Assembly (NCBI GenBank): GCA_045542485.1
Contig: JAZQLC010000028.1
Coordinates: 9,151 to 73,150 of the forward strand
Source: SIG575 sp045542485
GTDB taxonomy: Bacteria > Bacillota > Clostridia > Oscillospirales > Acutalibacteraceae
Direction: 5' to 3'
DNA length: 64,000 nucleotides
Shown here: one piece after another, positions 1-7,468 of the stretch
Position numbering within the stretch: position 1 is the stretch's first letter
Layout of the letters: each line of letters begins with the position of its first letter
The notes under the pieces: generated by a model
Databases searched by the model: none
Seen by the model: the letters and a program-made list of their open reading frames with translations, nothing else
Told to the model about the DNA's origin: nothing
Program-made: the position numbers and the translations under genes

Positions 1-194
1 TCATAAACCCCTCAAGAAAACGCCGAATCGCAGCAGGTAGCGGTCAGACAGTTGAAGATGTGAACAGACTTCTTACTCAGTTCAAGCAGATGCAGAAGAT
101 GTTCAAACAGCTTGGCGGTAAATCAGGCTCCAAGAAGAGAAGAAGACGCTTCAATATGTCACAGCTCGGCAATATGAACGGTTTCAACATCTGA
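1..194 (+). CDS. ffh: Signal recognition particle protein Ffh, C-terminal end (partial)
   Basis: This is the last 63 or so codons of an open frame that enters from the left edge. The translation begins INPSRKRRIAAGSG, runs through VNRLLTQFKQMQKMFKQLG and ends with a basic, methionine-rich tail. That is the end of the M domain of Ffh, the GTPase that binds 4.5S RNA and signal sequences and targets nascent membrane proteins to FtsY. The SRP-RNA-binding helix-turn-helix segment (SRKRRIAAGSG) is visible. The stop is TGA at 192-194 and rpsP follows after 56 bp, the usual ffh-rpsP order in Firmicutes. The GTPase domain lies outside the window. Confidence 0.93.
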   Translation, partial: INPSRKRRIAAGSGQTVEDVNRLLTQFKQMQKMFKQLGGKSGSKKRRRRFNMSQLGNMNGFNI

Positions 195-250
195 GGCATT
201 TAATTCAGTTTATAAAAAATATTTTATATAATCAAATGGAGGAAACAAAA

Positions 251-493
251 ATGGCAGTAAAAATCAGATTGCGCCGTATGGGCGCTAAGAAAGCACCTTT
301 CTATCGTGTAGTAGTTGCGGATTCAAGATATCCCCGTGACGGCAGATTCATCGAAGAAATCGGTTATTTCAACCCCATGACAGAACCCGCAGAGGTTAAA
401 ATCGACGCTGAAAAAGCAAAGAAATGGATCTCTAACGGTGCACAGCCCACAGATACAGTTAAGGCTATCCTTAAGAAAGAAAACATTATCTAA
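251..493 (+). CDS. rpsP: 30S ribosomal protein S16
   Basis: An 80-residue protein, the normal length for bS16, with the family opening MAVKIRLRRMGAKKAPFYRV and the RFIEEIGYFNP segment. It is a small-subunit protein needed for 30S assembly. The frame can be opened at an ATG at 236, but a GGAGG ribosome site at 239-243 overlaps that codon, so the ATG at 251 is the real start. It is the first gene of the rpsP-khpA-rimM-trmD block and probably shares transcription with ffh, since I see no convincing separate promoter in the short gap. Confidence 0.97.
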   Translation: MAVKIRLRRMGAKKAPFYRVVVADSRYPRDGRFIEEIGYFNPMTEPAEVKIDAEKAKKWISNGAQPTDTVKAILKKENII

Positions 494-567
494 TTTTTCT
501 GTGGTGAATAATTCCGCATATGATGGAAATACTTTGATTATGACGGAAAGAAAGGATGGAATCGACA

Positions 568-801
568 ATGGAAGAATTGTTGGTATCAATCGTTAAGGGT
601 CTCGTAGAGTCACCAGACGAAGTGAAGGTTACATCATCAACAACCGAAGAAGACGGACTTACAGTTTTCCATGTTAGCGTAGCTGCTGACGATATGGGCA
701 GAGTTATCGGCAAACAGGGAAGAATTGCAAAGGCAATCCGCACAGTTATGCGTGCTGCTGCAATCCGTAAGGATGTTAAGGTTAAGGTAGAAATTGATTG
801 A
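568..801 (+). CDS. khpA: RNA-binding KH-domain protein KhpA
   Basis: A 77-residue single-KH protein beginning MEELLVSIVKGLVESPDEV and carrying the GKQGRIAKAIRTV loop, the GxxG signature that grips single-stranded RNA. KhpA pairs with KhpB/Jag in Firmicutes and affects cell elongation and division, and it usually sits between rpsP and rimM as here. An upstream in-frame ATG at 556 would add four residues; homologues begin at the position corresponding to 568, which also has AAAGGA at 551-556, so I prefer 568. The stop is TGA, followed at once by a terminator-like hairpin. Confidence 0.92.
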   Translation: MEELLVSIVKGLVESPDEVKVTSSTTEEDGLTVFHVSVAADDMGRVIGKQGRIAKAIRTVMRAAAIRKDVKVKVEID

Positions 802-813
802 TTCACCCTGAGT

Positions 814-838
814 AAGCCGGCATTTACTGCCGGCTTTT
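814..838 (+). terminator. Hairpin resembling an intrinsic terminator inside the rpsP-trmD block
   Basis: AAGCCGGCA (814-822) pairs with TGCCGGCTT (828-836) around a five-base loop and is followed by an interrupted T tract (TTTT then CTTTTT). It lies between khpA and the DUF308 gene. The broken T tract suggests partial termination, so rimM and trmD may be expressed less than rpsP. Confidence 0.6.
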
Positions 839-864
839 GACTTTTTGAAAAGAGGAGATTTAAT

Positions 865-1470
865 ATGAAATCCTTTTTGAACAATATCAGAAAAAACAGC
901 TTGTTAGCGCTCGGAGGCTTTGTGCTTCTTGGTATACTTCTTATAATTTTCCCTGATAAAGTATCAGCGGTTGCAGGGTACATAGCAGGTGCTCTGGCAG
1001 TGGGCTTCGGTGCCACTAAAATTATCACTTATTTTTCAAAAAATCCCGAAAAGAAAGTAACAGTTTTCGGTCTTACATTCGGAATATTATCAGCCCTTGC
1101 AGGTGTTTATATAATTACCCGTCCTCATATAGTTTCAAACTTCATCGTCAGTGTTTTCGGCGTGATAGTAATGGTAGACGGAATTTTAAAAATGAAAAAT
1201 GCACTTTCACTGAAAAAATCAGGAATGCAGAAATATATTGCGATTCTTATTATTTCAATAATCGAGCTTCTTGCAGGAATTGCATTTGTAGCTCTTCCCG
1301 GCTTCAGCCTTAACACGATGCTCAGAATTGTGGGTGTTGTTTTTGTCTTGTCAGGCGTTTCAAATCTCCATACATTTATCGGAGTTACAAAGGAATACAA
1401 GACAATCATAAACAAAAACGGTGAAGTTGAAATAGACGGTACAGTGGTTTCTTCAGAGGAGGAGAAATAA
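865..1470 (+). CDS. DUF308 (HdeD-type) integral membrane protein
   Basis: A 201-residue hydrophobic protein with about six predicted membrane segments arranged as pairs of hairpins, followed by a charged tail ending SSEEEK. The internal pattern of short helices such as GGFVLLGILLIIFPD and GIAFVALPGF is that of the DUF308/HdeD family of small membrane proteins. Its biochemical role is unknown in Firmicutes; HdeD is an acid-stress membrane protein in enterobacteria. It has a good AGAGGAG ribosome site. Its TAA stop overlaps the rimM ATG by one base, so it is translationally coupled to rimM. Its presence in this otherwise housekeeping operon is not standard. Confidence 0.75.
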   Translation: MKSFLNNIRKNSLLALGGFVLLGILLIIFPDKVSAVAGYIAGALAVGFGATKIITYFSKNPEKKVTVFGLTFGILSALAGVYIITRPHIVSNFIVSVFGVIVMVDGILKMKNALSLKKSGMQKYIAILIISIIELLAGIAFVALPGFSLNTMLRIVGVVFVLSGVSNLHTFIGVTKEYKTIINKNGEVEIDGTVVSSEEEK

Positions 1471-1988
1471 TGAAAAAAGAATTTCTTGAAGTTGGCGAAA
1501 TCGTAGGCACTCACGGTGTGCGCGGAGAGATGAGAGTCAATCCCTGGTGCGACTCACCTGCATTTCTTAAAAAATTCAAAAAACTCTATCTTGACGAAAA
1601 AGGCGAAAAAAGCCTTGATGTGAAAAGCGCAAGAGAGCACGGTAATGTGGCACTTCTTGTTGTTGACGGTATCGACACTGTGGAGAAAGCACAGGCTATG
1701 CGCTCAAAGGTGCTTTACATAAAGAGAGATGATGCCCGTCTGCAAAAGGGAAATTATTTTATCGCAGAGCTGATTGACTGTACTGTTTATGACGCAGAGG
1801 ATGAGAGCATAATCTACGGCGTAATTTCAGATGTCAGTGAAACGGGAGCAAACGACGTGTGGCACATCGAAAAAGACGGCAGAGAGTACCTTATTCCTGC
1901 AATTAAAGATGTAGTTGTGTCTGTTGATGTGGAGGAAGGAAAAATCCTTATACGCCCCCTGAAAGGAATATTTGACGATGAGAATTGA
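1470..1988 (+). CDS. rimM: 16S rRNA maturation factor RimM
   Basis: A 172-residue protein, the usual length. The N-terminal beta-barrel starts with LEVGEIVGTHGVRGEMRV, the family hallmark, and the C-terminal PRC-barrel half contains GREYLIPAIKDVV and a run ending IRPLKGIFD. RimM binds ribosomal protein S19 and helps mature the 30S head. The gene starts at an ATG overlapping the previous TAA and ends in a TGA lying 11 bases inside trmD, so the genes are translationally coupled. Confidence 0.96.
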   Translation: MKKEFLEVGEIVGTHGVRGEMRVNPWCDSPAFLKKFKKLYLDEKGEKSLDVKSAREHGNVALLVVDGIDTVEKAQAMRSKVLYIKRDDARLQKGNYFIAELIDCTVYDAEDESIIYGVISDVSETGANDVWHIEKDGREYLIPAIKDVVVSVDVEEGKILIRPLKGIFDDEN

Positions 1989-2709
1989 CATAATGACGCT
2001 TTTTCCCGAAATGTGCGAGAGTGTACTTGCTTCCAGCATTGTGGGAAGAGCAAGAGAAAACGGATATGTAGAAATCAACTGTCATAACATAAGAGATTAC
2101 ACTCTCGATAAGCATAATCGCGTTGACGATTCACCCTACGGTGGCGGAATGGGAATGATAATGCAGACTCAGCCCATAGCATCCTGCTTTGAACATATCT
2201 GCGGGGAGACAGGGGATAAACCCTATCTTATATATATGTCACCTCAGGGGAATGTACTGACCCAGAGTAAGGTGAGAGATTTGTCACAGATGAAGAACAT
2301 CGTTCTTCTCTGCGGTCATTATGAGGGCGTTGACGAGCGCGTTATTGAAGAGCTTGTTGACGAAGAAATTTCAATCGGTGACTATGTGCTGACAGGGGGA
2401 GAGCTTCCTGCACTTGTCCTTGCAGACAGTGTGGCAAGAATGATTCCAGGTGTGCTTTCAGACAATGAGTGCTTTGAAGACGAAAGCCACTATTCGGGAC
2501 TTCTTGAATACCCCCAGTATACAAGACCTTTTGAGTGGAGAGGCAGAACGGTGCCTGAAATTCTTCTCTCAGGCCACCACGCAAACATAGAAAAATGGCG
2601 CCACGAAAAAGCTTTGGAAAGAACTTATCATAAGCGCCCTGATATGATTGAAAAAGCAACTCTGTCAAAAAAAGATCTGGAATATATCGAAAAACTGAAG
2701 AGTGAATGA
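1978..2709 (+). CDS. trmD: tRNA (guanine-N1-)-methyltransferase TrmD
   Basis: A 243-residue SPOUT methyltransferase that makes m1G37 in tRNAs reading CCN, CUN and CGG codons, using SAM and preventing frameshifting. The trefoil-knot signatures are clear: YGGGMGMIM, CGHYEGVDERV and SIGDYVLTGGELPAL, plus the C-terminal tRNA-binding domain. A TTG at 1972 could open the frame, but the ATG at 1978 gives the standard MRIDIMTLFPEM start, so I use it. It overlaps rimM by 11 bp. The usual next gene, rplS, does not follow; a terminator does. Confidence 0.97.
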   Translation: MRIDIMTLFPEMCESVLASSIVGRARENGYVEINCHNIRDYTLDKHNRVDDSPYGGGMGMIMQTQPIASCFEHICGETGDKPYLIYMSPQGNVLTQSKVRDLSQMKNIVLLCGHYEGVDERVIEELVDEEISIGDYVLTGGELPALVLADSVARMIPGVLSDNECFEDESHYSGLLEYPQYTRPFEWRGRTVPEILLSGHHANIEKWRHEKALERTYHKRPDMIEKATLSKKDLEYIEKLKSE

Positions 2710-2712
2710 AAG

Positions 2713-2750
2713 AATCCCTGCTGAGTTATCAGAAATCTCAGCAGGGATTT
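2713..2750 (+). terminator. Terminator after trmD, possibly bidirectional
   Basis: AATCCCTGCTGAG (2713-2725) pairs perfectly with CTCAGCAGGGATT (2737-2749) over an 11-base loop. The T tract is short on the plus strand. It lies between convergent trmD and the minus-strand glycan operon and may serve both. Confidence 0.75.
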
Positions 2751-2777
2751 TAAGTTATGTTACTTTTCTTATTTATT

Positions 2778-4676
2778 TTATTCCCAATTAATCGGTCTCT
2801 GAATGAAGTTTACATCTTCTTTGTTTGTGGGCAGTGTTGAGAAGGATGAAACCTTTGTGATTCCGTGAGAGATAAGGTTGTCATAAAGCTCTTCCTGTTC
2901 CTGCATTCTGAAGGGGTTGAGGAAGAAATATTCGCCAAGGAACTGATTAGCTTTAAAGAATTCCCATGAAAGGCTGTCTTTCTCAATTCTGAATCTCTGC
3001 TCGTCTGTCACATCTGCTTCAAGAGCTTTCTTCCACAAGCTGTCAAGCTTGTTGATTTTTGAAATGGGATAATAGCCTGACTGATAATGCCAGTCAAAGT
3101 CGAATGCGTGTGCAGTTGCTTTAATCTGACCTGCCTGAATGTCGAGGATTTCCTTGATATAGGGGGCAGCAGCCTCGCCGTAATAGAAATTCATAAAGTC
3201 CATCATCATATATTCCACATCAGCATTTACATTCCACTGAAGTCTGGGAAGAAGATAGTTTCTCAGGTCATTGAAAGCAGCGTAGTGACCGTCACCACAG
3301 TTGTAGACATAACCGGTGATACCGATTTCATTCATATATGCCATAGTTGACTGCATTGTCTCGAAGTTTGAGAAGAACTGTGCAGGGTAGAGGAAGTTGA
3401 TTGTGTAGTCGTAGATGTATGTTCTGTCTGCAATAACTGTCCAGTCCTTATGGTCCTGAGCGATGAAGTCTTTATTATCGCCGTAAAGGTTAAGGAATTC
3501 GTTGGGATGAGTGTTGTCGTCAATCGCACCGCAGGTGCCGAGAGGGTGGCTTCTGCATGCGTGATGAAGTTCACAAAGAACGGGAACAACATTATCATTA
3601 CATTTAAGACTTAAATCCTTTGGAGGTCTTTCTGTTTCACCATAAGCGTAGAAGGTGAAAGTGAAATCCGGGAATTCCTCGTCGAGTGCGTCTGCGAAAT
3701 TGTTTGTGAAAATGATTGTGGGAGCAGAAACGCTGCCGTATTTTTCATAAAGTGCAGTACAGCTTTCGCAGTGGCAGTAGTTTGAGTTATCCTTCTGACC
3801 GATGTGCATATGGTCTGATGTTTCTCTGGGACAGTCGCGCATAAATTGTCTTGCGTTTTCCACTGCGATGGGGAGAACATCGGGGTGTGTGAGACACACG
3901 TGGTCAGTTGTTCTTGTGCCGTCAGGATTCATAGCAAAGTATTCGGGATGCTCGGCGAAAAGCGAATCGGGCACAAGTCTGTCAAGTGTTACGTCCCACA
4001 TTACATATGTCAGTGCACCGCCGTATTCTTCTGCTTCATTCCAGAAAGACACATTGGTTTTTGTTCTTGCTCTGTATTTGTCGTCTGCGTGAGCAGGACT
4101 GTTTCTGCGTATTGCAAAAGAGGGCTCAACGAGAGTGTCTGTGTTTGCATCAACAATAATGTCTTCTTTTTCGGGAACATTTTCAAGAAGCGGAGTATAC
4201 CAGCGCACACCCACATATTCTTCAAGGAATGTGTAAACGCCATAGAGAGTGCCGCGGCTGTCTTCGCCGAAAATCATAAAGTGTGTGCCGTCAGCAAAGA
4301 AACGGAATCCGTCTTCTTTGATTTCTGAGGCGGTCATAGCTTTGACCTGTCTGCCGATTTCAGTGTCACCTAAAAGAATTGCTTTATCATCTTCAGTGAT
4401 TTCGTCTTCTGTTACAACGGGAAGGTCTGCGCCTGTTGACAGTCTGATATAATTTTTAAGTTCCTCGGAAGCAGTGATGATGCATTCGTCAGGGTCTTTT
4501 TCAGTTGCGATAACGAATTCGCTTTCACCGTCTTTGACGATGAACATTTCCGTTTTAATTACGGGAGGGGCATATGTGTCGCCGCCGTAATCGATTTCTG
4601 TACTTGCAGGGAAAATGCCGATACTGAAAAGAAGAACTTCAAAAAGAGAAATAATAGCTTTGATATAAGTCATCAT
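2778..4676 (-). CDS. DUF4838-domain protein, probable secreted carbohydrate-active enzyme
   Basis: A 632-residue protein with an N-terminal hydrophobic segment, probably a signal peptide or anchor. An alpha-glucuronidase-type N-terminal fold follows (AILLGDTEIGR, then RGTLYGVYTFLEEYVGVRWYTP). The centre is a DUF4838 domain with the small-metal-like motif CHCESC near residue 307 and the segment VVPVLCELHHACRSHPLGTC. DUF4838 proteins are found in polysaccharide loci and resemble GH20/GH67-type enzymes, but their substrate is unproven. The gene starts 2 bp after the GH92 stop on the same strand, so the two form an operon and probably act on the same glycan. I cannot name the substrate. Confidence 0.75.
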   Translation of the reverse strand: MMTYIKAIISLFEVLLFSIGIFPASTEIDYGGDTYAPPVIKTEMFIVKDGESEFVIATEKDPDECIITASEELKNYIRLSTGADLPVVTEDEITEDDKAILLGDTEIGRQVKAMTASEIKEDGFRFFADGTHFMIFGEDSRGTLYGVYTFLEEYVGVRWYTPLLENVPEKEDIIVDANTDTLVEPSFAIRRNSPAHADDKYRARTKTNVSFWNEAEEYGGALTYVMWDVTLDRLVPDSLFAEHPEYFAMNPDGTRTTDHVCLTHPDVLPIAVENARQFMRDCPRETSDHMHIGQKDNSNYCHCESCTALYEKYGSVSAPTIIFTNNFADALDEEFPDFTFTFYAYGETERPPKDLSLKCNDNVVPVLCELHHACRSHPLGTCGAIDDNTHPNEFLNLYGDNKDFIAQDHKDWTVIADRTYIYDYTINFLYPAQFFSNFETMQSTMAYMNEIGITGYVYNCGDGHYAAFNDLRNYLLPRLQWNVNADVEYMMMDFMNFYYGEAAAPYIKEILDIQAGQIKATAHAFDFDWHYQSGYYPISKINKLDSLWKKALEADVTDEQRFRIEKDSLSWEFFKANQFLGEYFFLNPFRMQEQEELYDNLISHGITKVSSFSTLPTNKEDVNFIQRPINWE

Positions 4677-4678
4677 AA

Positions 4679-6931
4679 TCAGCTTTCAGAGCTCATTGTG
4701 AAAACGAGCTCTCCTCCTTCCATTAACTGTTCGTGTGTAATGTAGTTGCCTGTAAGTTCTGTGCCGTTGAGAGTAACTTTTTCAACATAGATGTTTTTGT
4801 CACTCTGACCGACTGCTGTGATTTTAAGAGTTTTTCCGTTGTCAAGAGCAATTTCAGCGCTATCGAGATTGGGTGAGCCAATCCAGTATTTGTCTGTACC
4901 TGCAAGGGGATAGAAGCCCATAGCTGAGAAGACATACCATGCACCGAGAGTACCGCCGTCATCGTTGCCGTCAAGGCCGTTTATGTCTGAGCTGAAACGG
5001 TTTTTCAGTGTCCAGCGGACCCATTTCTGAGTAAGGTCGCTTCTTCCTGCGTCAGAGAAAAGGTACGGTGTATGAATATCGTGCTGGTTTCCGATCCAGT
5101 AGCCGTGTCCCGGGTCAAGGAATGCTCTTGTGGGAGCTGCGTCTTCCATAAAATCGTTAAGCTCAGATACGAAATATTCCTTTGAGCCGAAGAGACTTAT
5201 CATACCGGGAATATCCTGAATTGCACTGAAACGCCACTGTCTTGCACTGCCTTCACAGTAGCAGTCAGCATATTTTTTGACCATAATCGCATCGTAGAAG
5301 GATGTGATGTAAGGATTGAAATGGCTTTCAAAAGAGCCGTCAGCATTTCTTGCCTGGAAATATTTTGTTTCGGGATTCCAGGTGTTTTTGTAGTACATAG
5401 ATTTTGCAGTATATTTTTCTGCATCCTCAGTGTAGCCGAGAGCCGTTGCAAGAGTAGCAATTGCGCCGTCTTCCCAGGAATATTCAAGTGTACGGCTTAC
5501 AGAGTCTCTGCCCACTGCAATATCGTTGGGAACATAGCCGTATTGGTTGTATTCGTCAACAAACTCTCTGCCGACCTTGTTAACCTTTGAATCAGAGGAA
5601 AGCTTCATATAGTTGTAAGCTGTCTGCACATCGAAATCTGTGAAGCCTTTGATATAGCTTTCTGCAATAACAAGGTTAGCCGGGTCACCGATCATTGAAC
5701 CTGCGTATCCTGCGCCCATAGGCCAACGGGGGAGAGCGCCACCGGTAACAGCCATTTCAACAAGGCTGTTGAGACAGTCATTCTGAACCTCGTGCTCAAT
5801 CAGAGTGTAGAGTGAATGAGTGTTACGGCAGGTATCCCACAGAGACATATCACTTCTGTATGTATAGCCGTCAGCAGTATGTACCTGCTTGTCAAAGCCT
5901 AAATATTCACCGTTTACATCTGTGAAATTAGTAGGCATTATCATTGTGTGATAGAGAGAGGTGTAGAATATAGTTTTGATATCTTCATCTGTGCTTGTGA
6001 CTTTAATCTTTGAAAGATGTTCTTCCCAGCTGTCCACGGTTTTCTGTCTTACGCCATCGAAGTCAAGGTCTTTTGTTTCAGTTTCAAGATTGAGAAGAGC
6101 ATTTTCTGCGCTGACAAAACTGATACCTACTTTGATTTCGATGCTTTCATCTTTCATATCACCGAAGTTGATGTCGACCTTAAGGTCATTTTCGTCACCG
6201 ACGATTTTACATTCTTTGATTTCCTTATCTGCTTTCAGAGCGAAGTAGCAGGGCAGACCGTCATATCTGTCGGAGAATGCAGCGTGAAGTTCAGCTCCAC
6301 CGGTGATGATGCCCGTTTCTTCATCATATTCAGCAAAGCCCTTTTCGGAATGTCTGTTGTTCATAGCGCTTGTAACATCGAGAGAGAGCCTTGCGTCTTT
6401 TGAGTGGTTAAAGGTGTAACGGTGAACGCCCGTGTGCTGGTCAGCAGTCATTTCTGCAAGACAGCCGAGAGATTGGAGATAAACTGCATAATAACCTGCA
6501 GAAGCAACCTCGTTTGAATGAGAATAGGGGATAATACCTGCTTTTTTATCGCCCACAGTGGGAGTAATTCTGAAAATGCAGTAGTCCTCAGCCCCTGTGC
6601 CGGAAAGTCTTGAGTGGCTGAAGCCCATAATGTGACCCTGCTCGTAGTAGTAACCTGAGGTGTTGGTTTTTACTATGTAAGCACCGCCGATGAAAGATGT
6701 GTCGGCACCGAGTCTTACAGAGCCGAAAGGAGCAGATGCCGCAGGACTGAGCATACCGCATGTCCAGGGTGTTCCGCCGGTTCCGATAAAGGGGTCAACA
6801 TACTTTGTAAGTTCTCCCGTTACGGGCTCAGGCATAGTGATGTCTTTAGGTGCAACACCGTTTGCAATACCTGCAAAAAGTGTTTCCACAGCCACAAAAG
6901 CTGCAACAAAGATTCTGATAATCTGCCACAT
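4679..6931 (-). CDS. Glycoside hydrolase family 92, alpha-1,2-mannosidase-like
   Basis: A 750-residue protein with a signal peptide (about residues 1-25), the GH92 opening VDPFIGTGG, and SLWDTCRNTH near the start of the alpha/alpha barrel. EGSARQWRF near residue 560 carries the likely catalytic acid, and DGNDDGGTLGAW near 655 carries the paired aspartates that bind calcium and activate water. GH92 enzymes remove alpha-linked mannose from N-glycans or yeast mannan by inversion with Ca2+. The N-terminal motif normally written as a GHTxPGA type reads TPWTCGMLSPAASAPFG here, a clear divergence, so specificity may differ. It is the first gene of a two-gene minus-strand operon, with GGGAGG upstream of the ATG. 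Confidence 0.9.
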   Translation of the reverse strand: MWQIIRIFVAAFVAVETLFAGIANGVAPKDITMPEPVTGELTKYVDPFIGTGGTPWTCGMLSPAASAPFGSVRLGADTSFIGGAYIVKTNTSGYYYEQGHIMGFSHSRLSGTGAEDYCIFRITPTVGDKKAGIIPYSHSNEVASAGYYAVYLQSLGCLAEMTADQHTGVHRYTFNHSKDARLSLDVTSAMNNRHSEKGFAEYDEETGIITGGAELHAAFSDRYDGLPCYFALKADKEIKECKIVGDENDLKVDINFGDMKDESIEIKVGISFVSAENALLNLETETKDLDFDGVRQKTVDSWEEHLSKIKVTSTDEDIKTIFYTSLYHTMIMPTNFTDVNGEYLGFDKQVHTADGYTYRSDMSLWDTCRNTHSLYTLIEHEVQNDCLNSLVEMAVTGGALPRWPMGAGYAGSMIGDPANLVIAESYIKGFTDFDVQTAYNYMKLSSDSKVNKVGREFVDEYNQYGYVPNDIAVGRDSVSRTLEYSWEDGAIATLATALGYTEDAEKYTAKSMYYKNTWNPETKYFQARNADGSFESHFNPYITSFYDAIMVKKYADCYCEGSARQWRFSAIQDIPGMISLFGSKEYFVSELNDFMEDAAPTRAFLDPGHGYWIGNQHDIHTPYLFSDAGRSDLTQKWVRWTLKNRFSSDINGLDGNDDGGTLGAWYVFSAMGFYPLAGTDKYWIGSPNLDSAEIALDNGKTLKITAVGQSDKNIYVEKVTLNGTELTGNYITHEQLMEGGELVFTMSSES

Positions 6932-6968
6932 AAAAATACCTCCCTGAAGTATTATAATTTATAAGATT

Positions 6969-6997
6969 ACTATATATCACAAAAGGAAAAAAGTCAA
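6969..6997 (-). promoter_or_regulatory. Promoter of the GH92-DUF4838 operon
   Basis: On the minus strand TTGACT (6997-6992) and TATAGT (6974-6969) are separated by 17 bp, about 40 bp upstream of the GH92 start. This is a good sigma-A promoter by sequence. Confidence 0.6.
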
Positions 6998-7083
6998 CGA
7001 AAAAAGAAAAATAACGGCCTCTGTTTTTGCGAAAAAACCTTTCTCTCAGAAGTTTGTAAAAGAAAAAGGAGTGTAGTTGGTAT

Positions 7084-7305
7084 ATGGAAAAATTTGTTAC
7101 AGAGAAAGGTACAGTTATCAGTTACGATGAGCACGGATGCTTTGTAAGACTCGACGAAACAGGCGAAGTAGTTTATTATTTTGGTAACGGAATGAAAGGC
7201 GACAGAGTTTATGTGTCGGCAAAGCACGGCAGTAAAAGGCACAGAACAGTTGTGTGCACACTTGAATCTGTGATAGGATACGGTGCTTTTGACATAGCAG
7301 CGTAA
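7084..7305 (+). CDS. Small uncharacterised protein, 73 residues
   Basis: I do not recognise this family. The protein begins MEKFVTEKGTVISYDEHG and has alternating hydrophobic and charged residues in short strands (GCFVRL, EVVYYF, GDRVYV), which suggests a small beta-barrel, perhaps OB- or SH3-like. There is no signal peptide or membrane segment. A strong AAAAAGGAG ribosome site precedes the ATG and a terminator follows the stop, so it looks like a genuine single gene. Its neighbours do not point to a function. Confidence 0.65.
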   Translation: MEKFVTEKGTVISYDEHGCFVRLDETGEVVYYFGNGMKGDRVYVSAKHGSKRHRTVVCTLESVIGYGAFDIAA

Positions 7306-7317
7306 AAAGGAAGAAAA

Positions 7318-7352
7318 ACACCGATAACGCTATTGCGTGTCGGTGCTTTTTC
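7318..7352 (+). terminator. Terminator after the 73-residue gene
   Basis: ACACCGATAACGC (7318-7330) pairs imperfectly with GCGTGTCGGTG (7335-7345) and is followed by CTTTTTT. Confidence 0.75.
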
Positions 7353-7468
7353 GTAAGGTCACAATGAAACTGCAAATATTAATTTTTCAAATTATCATAA
7401 AAAATTGCGAAAATACCCTTTGAAGTGAGTTTATAAATGTATTCAGAAAAAATAAAGGAGTAATTAAA

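Noticed and set aside
3846..4328. Open frame of 160 codons on the plus strand inside the DUF4838 gene, and similar long antisense frames elsewhere
   Set aside because: They lie opposite clear protein families, have cysteine- or serine-rich compositions typical of antisense reading, and lack ribosome sites.
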